The notes under the pieces: generated by a model
Told to the model about the DNA's origin: nothing
The model's database searches: none
The model's input: only the letters and a program-made list of their open reading frames with translations
Translations under genes and position numbers: made by a program
Origin: Monodelphis domestica
Lineage: Eukaryota > Chordata > Mammalia > Didelphimorphia > Didelphidae
Length of the DNA stretch: 64,000 nucleotides
Assembly (NCBI RefSeq): GCF_027887165.1
Contig: NC_077231.1
Coordinates: forward strand, 327,247,360 to 327,311,359
Reading direction: 5' to 3'
Shown: piece after piece, positions 1 through 12,200 of the stretch
How positions within the stretch are numbered: position 1 is the stretch's first letter
Layout: every line of letters starts with the position of its first letter

Positions 1-1617
1 TTTGATCTCTCCCCATCTGTCTTCCATAAGCTCATCTTGTTCCTCAAATTGTTGATTAATAAAGTATTCAGTTCCGTAATTTGTTGATTAATAAAAGTAT
101 TTTGTTCCTTAATTTGTTGAGTCATAGAGGGAAGAAGCGATTGTTCTCTCTTAGAGGAAATCAGGTATATTATTACAACTACAACAATTACAATCCTCAG
201 GAAGAGGAGTGCAAAGGTCATGTAGAGACTAATAGTCTCTGAAAAGAGCCATCCTATAGGAACACCTATTAGGAACCCCATGTACTTGGTTATTGAAGTT
301 ATAAGCCAATTTCTAAGTAAATCATGTACGGGCTGGAGCCACATTTTTTTTTAAGTCAATTACTAAGTTGCCTGTAACTTTTCCTTCTTGTCAGTAGGTG
401 GCTCTCTTTACTGCCTACTGCCAAGGGCCTATTCTGTTGTAAATTCTCCTATCTTTTCTCTTAGGCTAGGCTTATTTTAAAGGTCTGGGACGGATCACAA
501 ATAAAGAGGAAGCCAAACAAAGCCTTATGCCTGGAGGCAGAGGCTGTATGAAAAGGGGCTGATTAGGAGTGAATAGGCTGTAAACAAAGGGTAGAGCTAA
601 AACTCCTTCTTTTATAAAGTGTGTATATGGGAGGGTCCCCAGTAATCTTTCTTTAGCCCTCAGACTAAAACTGCTAGGACCATGTGCTATCTTCCTTGAG
701 CAAAGCCTACTTAAATTTTTTAAGACTAGAAAGGCCAGGAAACAGGAAAATGGGCTTTAAGTTGGCTCCCTAGCTGTACTCGGCTGTTTTTGTTGCTAGG
801 CAAGGGCTCCGTTCTCCAGTGTTTCCTTGCTGCTAAGCAGTTGATTCTATTTAGCTACCTATCTAGCTATCAGAGTCACACAGCTGGGAAGTATCTGAGG
901 TCAGATCTGCTCTAAGCCTGGCCTGGCTCTCAATGCAGTGAGCCGACCAGCTGCCCCCTTAAAATTAAAGGGAGGAGGAAAAGAAAAAGAAAAACCTGCT
1001 GACCCCAATTTAAATTAGGGAAAAAAGAGAAGAGAGAAAAAGTGTTTTATACTCACCCGTTCTGGCAGCTGTGTCTTTAAGCTGAGTTAGGTGGTAAAAA
1101 GGACTGACTGAGTGAGGAGGAAGTGGGGTGAAAAGGCAAGAAAATTCAGGAAATTTATTGAGGGAACTCGATAATCCCTTCGTGGTCGCCAAACTGTAAT
1201 GGTGAAAATCACCTTAAAAGATTGTTATATTAATTTATGGTCACCAAGGAATTTACTTATGAAATTCCTAAAATGAAACACTCAAGTCAGAATGGAGTTT
1301 ATGGTGGTTTAATCACAATGGGAGTAAGAAAAGGGAGAGGGAGAGAAGGAGAAAGGAGAAAGGGGGAAAGGTTAACTTGACCTTCTGGCAGAGGCAGAGG
1401 GAGTTTTAGGCCCAAAAAGGCCAAAGTAGAGAAGAGAATCAGTCCTTGACTCACGTGACCGATCTGAAGGGAAGCTGTCTGCAGGCCTCCTCCCTGCTCG
1501 AGCTCCTAGAACAAACTGGCGCCCAGCCCTGTCCACAGAGCGAACTCCAGAGGCTGTTCCCTACCTCACTTCCTGTGCCTCACAAGTGCCAATGATGGCT
1601 CAAACTTGGCTTAGGAC
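1..1617 (-). mobile_element. Retrovirus-like LTR element, 5' LTR and part of interior (fossil)
   Basis: Read on the minus strand, an LTR of about 420 bp (about 1617-1196) ends ...CCATTACA and is followed by TTTGGCGACCACGAAGGG, a primer-binding-like sequence. The interior runs left off the window. A SINE is nested in the leader (851-958). From 344 to the left edge one frame of at least 114 codons is open and contains a strongly hydrophobic segment followed by a Gln/Asn-rich stretch, suggesting a membrane protein. I cannot assign the family beyond an endogenous retrovirus-like element. Boundaries are approximate. Confidence 0.6.
851..958 (-). mobile_element. SINE 5' fragment nested in the left LTR element
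   Basis: The minus strand carries the SINE head (GGGGGCAGCTGGTCGGCTC) and the CORE-like ACTTCCCAGCTGTGTGA. The tail is missing. Confidence 0.75.
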
Positions 1618-3149
1618 AGCGCAGGTCAGTTATTTCTGATTTGTCATTGACTAGCACATGCCTGTGTAGTGTGGGTGGGCACAATCCTGGGTGCTAGGCC
1701 AAGCAAGATGGAGATTTTAAAATTCACAGAGGGGACTTTGCTACAGTCCTGTGGATCGCAGGGCAGAGCACTGGAGAGATGGAGAGGCCCAAGTGGCCCA
1801 GTGAGACCCACTGAGCAAACTGCTCGTCTGTAAGAATGAAAATTGCGAGCCTGGCCTTTAATGAATAAAGTGGATTTCAATCCCTTGGAAATAGGCAGAT
1901 GGAAAAAAGTGAGCTAGGCTAATCCAACTACCACGCGGTGCTCTCGGCCTGACCTCCAGCAGCAGCTTCCCTGGCCCCGCACCCTCTCTCTGTAGCTGTG
2001 GCCAGACTGGGTGACCTCATTTGCCCAATGGCGTCCCTGCCGGGGCCAGTGGTTGGAGAGCCCGGGGGGGGGGGGGGGACTTTCCTTCACGCCAGGCAAG
2101 GCTGGCCGAGGACGCGCCTCCCCCAATCTAGCGAGGCTTCCAGCTCAGCTGAACAAACCCTTTGAAAGTGGCCAGGGGAACCAATGAGAAGAGATGTTGC
2201 TGACCTGACATGGGCCTCGGGGATTTGTTTGGCCCCAGGGGAGTTGGGCGGGGAGCCGGGAGAGGCTCAGCCTTGGTCTGAGGAGGGCCTTCTGGGCTGG
2301 GGGGACCCAAGGCTCCCCGAGAGGCCCTGCATGCCCAAGAGAGCCTAGTGAGTACCCCAGGAAGGATCGAGGAAGGGGAGGGTTTCGAGAGGTGGCGATC
2401 GAGAGGGCCTTTTCGCATAGGGAGCGATGGGGCCAGGCCTGCGCCATGTTGTGTGGAGGATGGAATAGAGACCGAATTAGTCTGGGCCAGAGGGAGAAGC
2501 CTCTGGAGGCTGGGAGTTCCCTGGAAGCCCCTCCTCCCAGGTGGCTGGCAACCCTGCAGACTTCCCCCTCAGGGCGGCGGCTCGCCCAGGCTCCCAGAGC
2601 TCGTATAAGCCAGACAAGGCCCCGAACCCCCTTCCTGGCACTGAGGTCGGCTCCCCGTGGGCATGGGGCCCAAGTGACCCTGGGAAGACCCTTGAACCAC
2701 TGTCTGCCTCAGTTTCCCCATTTTAAAAGGAGCCCAGGGTGGTTGTGGGACTCAAAGGGGGGAAGATCATCAGCCAATCCCAGGGGCCCCCTGATCTCCC
2801 CATCTCTGAGGAGGGGGAGTGGCCTCTCAGAGCCCAGGCAGCCGTGCCAGTCGCCCCTTCTCCAGCCTCCGTGTGGGGCTCAGAGGCCCAAGTCCATCTC
2901 TGGGCTCCCCACATTGGCTCCCCTCCCAGCGCTGGTCCGTCCCTCTGTATGGCCCCATCTGAGCCGCCTACAGACGGGGGGAGCCCAAGGTGGGCCCTGC
3001 TCCATCCACAAATGGCTCCCCGGAGGGAGGAGCTGCCTGGAGATGCAGCCGGGCCAGGGACCCCTCTGTCCGTCCGTCCGTCCGTCCGTCGTCCTGGCTT
3101 CTCGGCCACCAAAGAAACCCACACGATGGTGGCAGCCGTACGGAGCGTC
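1618..3149. other. Intergenic sequence downstream of CASD1
   Basis: GC-rich, with a G run of 13 at about 2066 and a (CCGT)n run at about 3068-3090. I see no exon with conserved protein similarity and no SGCE sequence. Confidence 0.6.
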
Positions 3150-3295
3150 CACAGACCAATTCTTTACTTTTAAATTACTCACACGGTCACGTGACGTGAA
3201 CAGGAAGTGCCCCCCCCCCCCCCGTGCGGGCAGCAGCCCATCTGTACAACAGACAAATAAAGTCCCGAAGCAGCTAGGACGGAGCGGAGGAGGGG
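3150..3295 (-). terminator. CASD1: CASD1 3' UTR, probably short
   Basis: About 130-150 nt follow the TAG. No AATAAA is present on the minus strand. A variant hexamer, AGTAAA, lies at 3168-3163 in an AT-rich patch (TAATTTAAAAGTAAAGAATT), the best candidate for polyadenylation. A run of 12 or more C (plus strand, about 3210-3222) lies inside the UTR. A longer UTR using a signal further left cannot be ruled out. Confidence 0.5.
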
Positions 3296-6200
3296 CTACG
3301 GCGCCCCCTGGACGGAGGACAGCAGCAGCAGCGCCGAGAAGAAGGCCGCGAGGCAGGCCAGCCTCTTCCAGAGCACCGCGCTCTCCGTGGGGATGAGCAC
3401 GTGGGCCAGGTCGTTGGTGATGCGCGAGACCTCGTGGGCGACGCAGACGAAGACGAAGGTGCTGACGGTGACGTTGAGCGCCGGGCTCCCGGGGATGAGC
3501 ACCAGGACGCCCCTGGTGTCGGCCGCCAGCCAGATGTGGTACTGGCAGATGAAGAGCTGGCGGGAGAGGCCAAAGGCGCGGAGGGTGGAGGGGGGCGGGG
3601 GAGGGGGGAGGGGGCACGGGGGGAGGGGGAGGAGGAGGCACGGGGGGGGAGGGGGAGGGGCAGAGGAGGCATGGGGGGGAGAAGGCACGGGGGGGAGGGG
3701 GAGGGGCAGAGGAAGCACGGGGGGGGGGGGAGAAGGCACGGGGGGAGGGGGGAGGGGCGGAGGAGGCACGGGGGGGGGGGGGGGCCGACACAGACTCACC
3801 TCTAGCGAGATCTTCCCGAACCAAGCGAAGAAGGAGCTGTACACCGAACGGGCATAGCCCGGGATGTTCCGGATGAGGACAAAGGCCAGAATCTGGGGGA
3901 GACCCAGAGAAGCCGCTGGGAGCCGGTGCTTCCGGCCCCTCCCAGCCCCCCCCCCCAAGGCGAGCCGCCCCTACCTGCACGACGGACACGGCAGGGTGGA
4001 GCTCGTTGCACTCCGCTTTGGTCTTACAGCTGCTGGCCCAGATGGAGTAGGTCTAGGAGGGAGGCGGCACGGGCGTCGGCACGGGCGGGAAGCAGCCGCC
4101 CCCCCCCCCCCCCCCCCCGAGCGCGGCACTCACCAGGAAGGAGACCACAGAGACAAAGAGGAGCACGTTGGCCACCCGGGGGGGGAGCAGAGGCTCCCCC
4201 TTCCCCTCGGACAGCACCTGGCGCTTCTGCAAGGCCAGGTAGACAAAGGCAAACAGCATCCCGTGAAACACGACCTGCAGCACCCGCAGGAGCCCCATGA
4301 GCGGCCGAGCCCCGAGGCCCCCGGCCGGCCCAACAGCGCCCCCCCTCACGGAGCCCCCCCCCCTCGTGGAGCCCCCAGCGCCCCCCCTCGCGGAGCCCCC
4401 AGCGCCCCCCCTCACGGAGCCCCCAGCGGCCCCCCCTCGCGGAGCCCCCAGCGCCCCCCCTCACGGAGCCCCCAGCGCCCCCCCCTCACGGAGCCCCCAG
4501 CGGCCCCCCCTCGCGGAGCCCCCGGCCCACCAGCGCCCCCCCCCAAGAGCCCGAGGGACGCACGTAGCGGTCCAGTTTCCAGCGGAACCACCATTCGTAG
4601 ATGTTTCCGTTCAACTCGAAGCACTTGGAGAGCGGCCAGAGAGAGAAAATCTTCTCGAACGCCCCCTGAGGAGAGAGGCAGCGGCCGCCGTCAGGCCGCT
4701 CTGTGCCGGGCGCCGCGCGCAGCACAGCTGAAAACGGCAAAGCAAGCGGGGCGCTGCCAGAGCGGTGGGGGGGGCCTGGAGGGGGGCAGGGCGAGGCCGC
4801 GGAGAAGGCCGGCCCGGTGAGGATGGGGCAGCCCCTGGGGGGGGCACTAGAGGGGGGCAGGGCGAGGCCGTGGGGAAGGCCGGCCCGGTGAGGACGGGGC
4901 AGCCCCTGGGGGGGGCAGGGGGCACTAGAGGCATCATCTTGAAGAAAGAGCTGAGAAGGCTGGGCGGCAGGGACGGTGGAGAGCGGCAAGATGGCGGCCG
5001 GAGGGGATGCTGGGCTGCGTCGGCCCTCTCCTCTCATCTGCCGCGGAGGGGGACCTGCCAGCCTGGGCTCCAGCCAGTGGCGCCCTGCTTTGGGCTTCCC
5101 GTCCCCAATCCGTGGGGTCCTCCAACCCTCATCGGGTGGGCTGGGTGCGCCCCGTCCTCCGCCCTGCCCAAAGTCCCCAGGGCCAATGGGGGCAGCCCCA
5201 GCCCTCCCCCTGCTGCCCCGCCCGTGCCCGTTCCGGAGCGAGGCTGCGCACAGGCCGAGGACACCCACCTGAGAATAGGCCAGGAAGCAGATACAAAGGA
5301 ACAAGGAAGCGAGCTTCATCAGCAGGCCCACATGCCAGACGCAACTTCCTAGGAGAGAGAAGAGTTCGGGCTTGGAAGAACGGCCAGAACAGACACGGAA
5401 CGCAGCACCGCTTGGGTGCTGAAGCTGCCCCACCCTGCAGAATTACACGTGATGCCACCGTCTGTTCCACTCAACTACCGGTCATGCCTTGGCCGTGTGT
5501 GAGGCCTGGGTTCCAATCCTGCTTTCCGTTTCCAAAGTGGGCCGCAATCTCTAAATTCATTTCACTGTTTAACAAAGCATTTGTAGCGCTTGTTTCCAGC
5601 CGCCACCATTTCCCAGTGGAGGCTCCCCTCCTTAGCCGGGACCCTCATAACAAAGACTTTCAAAATGAGAAAAAAGGGGTCACCAAAAGGAGTCTGGGCG
5701 GTCCAGAGGGAGGGCGAGGCGGCCAATTCATTTTAAGGCAAAGCCATGCCCCTGTCGAGGAAACACGGGGTTTTTCCCAACCAAGCCAGATCCAGCCCTC
5801 CCATCCCGAGAAAGAACCGAAACCCCAAAAGGCCGCTCGGGCCCAGCCCAGAAAAGGTTGGCCATCCTGCCGGCTGGTCTCCCAATGGGCACAAGCCATT
5901 TTCCTGGCTCTGCTCACTTCCCTCTGCATCCGCTCAGCAGTTTCCGGTTCTTGGCCACTGCCAGAAGAGCAAGCAGCCACGCATCTCTTTCTGTCTCCCT
6001 ACACAGAGCTGTTTTCCTGAGGACTCATTTCTCCTCCCTTCCCTTCCCTCTCCCTGGGGAGGGGGGGAATGGACTTCTCCGACACTCGTAGTCTTGTGAG
6101 CACCGGATCGACCAGGAACTGTGCTCAGCCGAGGGCCAAGGAAGGGCTTTCTTTCCTTTTCTGAGAATTCAGATGCGAGGGAGGTTCCCGTATGGCCCCA

Positions 6201-9200
6201 CTTCCTCCTTTCTCCCTGTTTGCGTCGACTTCCCGATCCTGGCAGATACACTTTGCCTCCTTCTCATCCCCCTCCATTCTTCTTCCGAGGTCAGGACATG
6301 AGAGCCCCTGAGGTTCCCGGTGACTCCTGATGACAAGGCCTGATGGGGGTGGGGGTTATCTCCCCTTGTTAGAAGGTGAGCACTTTACCCTGCGGGGGTC
6401 CCTTATGATTGTTTGCCCGCATTTAGCTTGGGAAAGTCTCTGTGGCCCAGTGTCCGCAACTCCAAGTTCTACCCAGCTCTGGGGTTCGGCTCGGAATGCT
6501 TGGAAGTCCTCTCATCGAAACCCCTCTTTCCTCCAGGGTCTTGCTGGGTAAGGGATTCTTGTGTGTAAGCCCTACCTTGTACCTTCTGGCCTATTGCATT
6601 CCAATGGGACTGCTCAGTCTTGTGTGATCCTGACTGCTTACTTGGGCCTTGAATTCTTTCTGGGTGGCTGCCTGCAGGACTTCTTCTTTGACCCCGAAGC
6701 TGTGGCTGTAACGTTCGCAGGTGTCCTCGCTTTGAGGTTTCTTCCGGGAGATGGCCAGTGGATTCTTGCGATTTCCACTTTGCCCTCCGGTTCTAAGAAA
6801 TCTTGTCAGTTTTCTTTGATGGTTTCTTCAAAAAGAATGTCCAGGTGTTTGTTGTTATTGTTCGTGGCTTTCAGGTAGTCCAATGATTTGTTTTAAAAAA
6901 AAACTCCTGTCTCAGAAATGATCCCAAGCTGCTCCCTAGTGTTTTAAGGGGGAGGACGGTTGCTCTTCCAAACAGGAAGTAGAATTACAAACATGGATCA
7001 TTCTATGAAAGAGCAGTACATGACCTATTTCAAGCAGCTCCCAATTTTAGGAAGCTTTTTCTTCCTACCATTCCTGGGTACACTGGTCCTTGTGATTAGC
7101 TTGCCTGAAATTCGGGGGAAAAATTCATCTCCCTACAACCCCTTGCCCCCAGTCTTTAAAATACATCCAATTTGGATTCCTCCACACTATGTTCAGTGAG
7201 GGCTTCTCCCTCACTATGGGAGATCCCAGAGGTGTGACAAAAGGAACCCAACTGGATAGTGAAGGAACTTAAGTGTGGAAGTGAAATTTTTAAGCCTTTT
7301 CAGACTCCATTGTTTTATGAAAGTCTCTGTATCTCATTGTATTTTTTTGGTTATCTGCTTTAAGTTCATATATTAATCTGATCAATACTATTCTGTTACA
7401 CTAAGTCATTTTAATCTTTTGTGTTTTGGCTTTCCTTTACCTTTTAACTATGTTGAGGAAAATATCACAGTATAAGCCCATGAACATCTCTCCCAAACCC
7501 TTCTCACTAGATCCATCAAAGATCACATGTTGCCTTAAAAGCCTCTTCGGCCTTTTTGTGCCTTTGTTAAATTGTCACATAGATGATGGATGGACTCTGT
7601 AAACCTTGTATGTGACCTTTGGAAAATTTAATGAGCTAAATATCTCAAATTGATTTTAAGCGGTCTTTCAGACATGATTTTTAGGGTTTTTTTGTTGTTT
7701 TTTTAAGATAGCTCTGACTAATCATTTGCCTGCCTCTGAGGTATTTATAACAAGAGGTAAAGAGTCCATTTACTAGCTGAAGTGAAGTGCAATAGCACTA
7801 TGATTATTATTATTTAAACCCTTACCTTATGTCTTGGTGTCAATACTGTGTAATGGCTCCAAGGCAGAAGAATGGTAAGGGCTAGGCCATGGGGGTTAAG
7901 TGACTTGCCCAGGGTCACACAGCTGGGAAGTGTCTGAAGCCAGATTTGATTCTAGGATCTCCTGTCTCTAGGCCTGACTCTCAATCCACTGAGCAACCCA
8001 GCTGCCCCCACGATAGCACTATCATAATCCTCACCTCTGCATTCGTAAAAATGTAAGGGATGAGACATAACAGTCTCATTCCAGAGGAGCCAGGAAGTTG
8101 TTCCTGGGGCAAGTTGTTCCTGGGGCAAGTTGTTCCTGGGGCATGGTATCCCTGGATGATTCCCAAGAGGGAGCATCTTTCATTTGGAACTCTTCAGCTT
8201 ACTCTACCCTTCTGCCAGAGTGATCTAGATTCTTGATGTTTTTAGACCCAACGTCAACAGGACAGAGGTTTGTGTCTTCTCTAGACTCCTCTGCCACATT
8301 TTGTAACGATGGCAGTAACAGATTTAGGGGAAAAAAAATCTTAGCCAAGATTGAAAGATGGCTACGCCTGAAAAACTTGTGACAAGTATCCATTAGCTTA
8401 TAAGGTTTTTTTTTTTTTTTAACGTCATACAGATGACTAATGTGAATCCCAATGATAGTGGGTTTATTTGCTATTGTTATTAAATGGGCTATTATAACTT
8501 TAAGGGTTTTTTGATACTTCTTAAATGTGCATTACCTGTTGTACTACTGTTCTTTATAAAAAAAAAAAAACTTACTTTGTAAAAAAAATCATTTGCACTC
8601 ATACAGTGGATCATGGCCAAGTTTGAAAAGGAAATTTTTGGGGTGAGAAACCTTTGTATTTTACCTCTCTTTGGCTGGCACAGTGTGTCACTGGTTGTAA
8701 GATACATACTTTTGATTAAAAAAAAAACATTATTGTTTTTCCTTGCATGTGCAATATAGTATTTGAGTTTTATTTTTCTCTCTCCTTTTTGTATTTGAAG
8801 CACATGTCATCAGTATTGAAAATTTTCTTTTATCTTTTTTTTGATTTTGCAGTAATATAAGTTTAAAATACATTTGTCCTAACATCAATGCATATCCAAA
8901 AAGCTTTAGACTATAAAAATGATGCCATTGATTGTTGAAAAATTATGGGACTTTGATCAAGGACACAAGTAACACCCAATGAAATTGCATGTGGGCTGTG
9001 GGTGTCTGATTCCAGGCAAAGGGAAGAAAAGAGCCATTATACAGTGCCAAGGAGCACAAGGTCAAAAAGGGCCAAACCAATCGAGGTAGGATTGATGAAC
9101 CTCTATGCCAAGACAAGAGGACTTGAACTTGTTTGGGGTTCAAGGTTGCAGGTGTTTGACATATATCAGAAGCAGGTCTTCCTCATCCTACATTATAAGA

Positions 9201-12200
9201 AGCTCCTCACTTTGGCTGCCCTCGTGGCTCCCATAATCTAGTCCCTCTTCTGTCTTTCATAGTGTGGCAAACTTTCTGTAGTCCTGGCTACTGATTGGGT
9301 AAGTGCATAATTACATAAATCGCTTTAATTGGGCTCTGATCCAAGGGCCTGTTATAGGTTTATTTTCCTTTACTTAGAATTTTTGCACATAAGACTTTGA
9401 TATTCTATATTTCATTCAGAAGTTATTTTTTCTCTTTTATTTGGATTTTTGGATGTTTTTGATCTCTCTGCCAATTGATTCATATGCCTCATAACTCAGC
9501 CATGCATCCCTGAGGGATCCCTGTGTTTTTCACCATCCTCCTCAGGGGGGAATGTGTTATTATAATACAAAGTTTAAATTCTTTTGAGAGTGATTTAGGG
9601 TAAGAACACGCCACCTCTCCGAATCCAGAAAGCGAACTGTTTGGAGAGGCACCATGAAGATGTCTGCACAGACCACACGCTGCCCCAGAAGACCCACCGA
9701 ACTTGGGATGTGGCCATCTGAACTGTGTGCGGTTGAGTGCATTTGTTTTGTCTGTATAGTCTCATGCCGACGGGGACTGCCCCTAACTGGGCTTTTGTCA
9801 ATGCGCCTGGCAATCATGGGTTCTGTTCTTTTCCCTTTTATCCCCAAATTATTGTAATTTAAAAGTTGGTTATGTTTATAAGATCCACTGGAGAAACCAG
9901 TCTTCCAAGGGTGAATGTGTAACTAGAAATCGGTTCCCCTAAAAACTGCATTTCCCAGGAGCCCACTGACTTCCTGTCATTATGTGGTGCCATCTAGACA
10001 GATATAGCGGGGGGGGGTTCCTGGTCTCGCTCCCTTTGCTTCCTGTTGTGACTGTGAAGTGGGCTTTTGAGCAGGTAGATTAGCCATGGGCACATGGTTT
10101 GATTTTGCTACCTTTTTATTCCTTTATTTCTAATGATCGTTAATAAACCTCTAAAAATATATTTTTAATTATTGTGCATTCGTTTTGATGTTTACCCAAG
10201 AGTGGTACCGGCTAGGTGATTGGAGTTAAGTGACTTGCCTAGGGTCACACAGCTAAGAAGTTTCTAAATCCAGGACTTACTTCCCTTCTCTAGACCTGCG
10301 GTTCTCCACTGAGCCGCCTCCCTGTCTCTCGGACAATAATTCTCAATGCTTTTCCGTTCACTTGTTTCCGCTACGAGATGGCCTGTATCTTTGTTTCTTC
10401 CGCCTCTGGTTTCGTTTTAGCACCCCTTACGGTTTCACGTGGTCCTCGGCTTCTGCTTGGTCCATTCTAATTTTCACTGAGGGCTTTTGCTTGAGCAGAT
10501 GTGGTACCTCTCGGGCCAGGCTGCTTAGTGCCTTCCAAACCTTTTCTTCCAAAGCTCTCATTTCATTTATAAAGAGCATTTCAAGGCTTAAAAACGCCTT
10601 CATTTCTTCTAGGAATCTGAGGTGAATGCGTGCCCGAGGGGGGCCCTCTCCAGTCCCTGGTGCTAAGCCCCTCCCCGAGTCAGAATGTTCTGTGCTTGGC
10701 CGTTCCTAGCCAGACCTGTTGCCACTGTCGGGAACCTAATGCTGATGGCTAACCAAGAGCTACCATTGAAACAGTGCGCATCAGGTAGAGGGCGCTGGCC
10801 CAACCACGTTGGAATTCCTCATCTCACTGGATCCTCACAACTTTTATGAGGGGACATGTGGTGATGATCCACATTTTACAGACGGAGAAACTGAGGCAGG
10901 ACTTGAACTCTAGGCCAAGGGCTCTGGGGCATCCCCAGGCTTCCTCTCTCTGTGTCTCCTTAAGCCAACTTGGGCTTGAAAAATGACCTGATTTTTCTTG
11001 GATTTTCCCATCAGAAGCTGGTCTGGTGCTTCTGCTCGCTGGAGCCTAGCACTCTGCCATCTTGGCCCCATCTTCCTCCTAGATCCCTCAGAACAAACAG
11101 GAAGCCCTTGGCCCGGGCTTCTTTCCACCTCTCTGCTCCCCCCTTTCTCCTTGCCTCGGCCCCTCCGGCCGGTCCCACGAACCCCGGCGGCCCATGGCCA
11201 GTCAGGTGTACCCAGGTGAGGCCCGCCAAACCCCGCGTCCCCGGGCAGCGCCCAGCAGCCGAGTCCACCCCAAACTAGAAGCCCCCAGGGACGGCCAAAG
11301 GCCAGAAGCATCCATTTACCGTTCGCTTTCTTCTGGGTGATCTGAGGCCACAAGGCCAAGGTGACGTAGATGACCAAGAACCACACAGTGACCAGGGGGA
11401 CGAAGTAGTAGAATTGGTACGGCCGGTCCATCACGATGCACAGCACCACGACCAGGAAATTGAGACGAAACAAGACCTGCGGGCGGAGGGTTGGGAGCAG
11501 AGCACAGACGCCCCGAGCCGTCAGCTTGGGCCCAGGCCGGAGCTTCCTAGCGCTAAGGGAGCAGGCCAAGGAGCTGGCAATCTGCTCTGCAACACGCCCG
11601 CCACGCGGCCACGCGTACCTTGCGCACATTTACAAACTTGTCAATGGGGGGAGGGGGTTCGATGGTCTTCAGCCTCGCCCAAGTCCCCCTGACCCCACTG
11701 CGGGTTTTCTTGCCAGACATGCCACAGTGGTTTGCGATTTCCTTCTCCAGCCCATTTCACAGACAAGGAAACTGAGGCAAACAGGGTGAAGAGACTAGCT
11801 ATCAAGTGTCTGAGGCTGGATTTGAACTCAGGCCTAAGAAATCCGTTCCCTAGCCCTTCACAAATGAAGCCCTCGAGCCCTGGCTCCCACCTTGCTGATG
11901 TAGCTCAGTCTCTCCTGTCCCAAGGCTGAGCCAAAAGGGCTCCAGGGAGGGCCACAGCTGGGTAGCCGATACAAACTTTGTACCTCAGACTGGTACGGAC
12001 CTGCCTGTCTACCTGTCGTTCACGGGCCTTGGTAAAAGGCAGTGTTTCACCCTCTCGGATGAGTGATGAGATCGGCAGGGCTGGAGCTGGGGGGGCTTTG
12101 CAGAGACTCTTTCCTGCTAGAAGGGGGTGCCTGGAGCCCGGAGCCCACCAGTGCCTTGTAGTCAGGAGCAGAGCCAGAGCAGCAAGGCAGCCAGCCAGCT

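Larger units (their letters stand above)
6900..9550. other. Unassigned AT-rich insertion in CASD1 intron 12
   Basis: This block is clearly more AT-rich than all flanking sequence and has no CASD1 exon. It carries a 79-codon plus-strand frame (6960-7199, containing [17 protein letters not shown] and [16 protein letters not shown]) with no family I recognise, then about 2 kb resembling a 3' UTR, interrupted by the MON1 SINE at 7801-8008. It could be a processed retrocopy of an unknown mRNA, or interior sequence of the LTR element that follows at 9551. Confidence 0.5.

Noticed and set aside
1618-3149. Start of SGCE or PEG10
   Set aside because: No exon resembling either was found; SGCE is expected further left.
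3253-3262. AATAAA as CASD1 poly(A) signal
   Set aside because: It is on the plus strand; CASD1 is transcribed from the minus strand.
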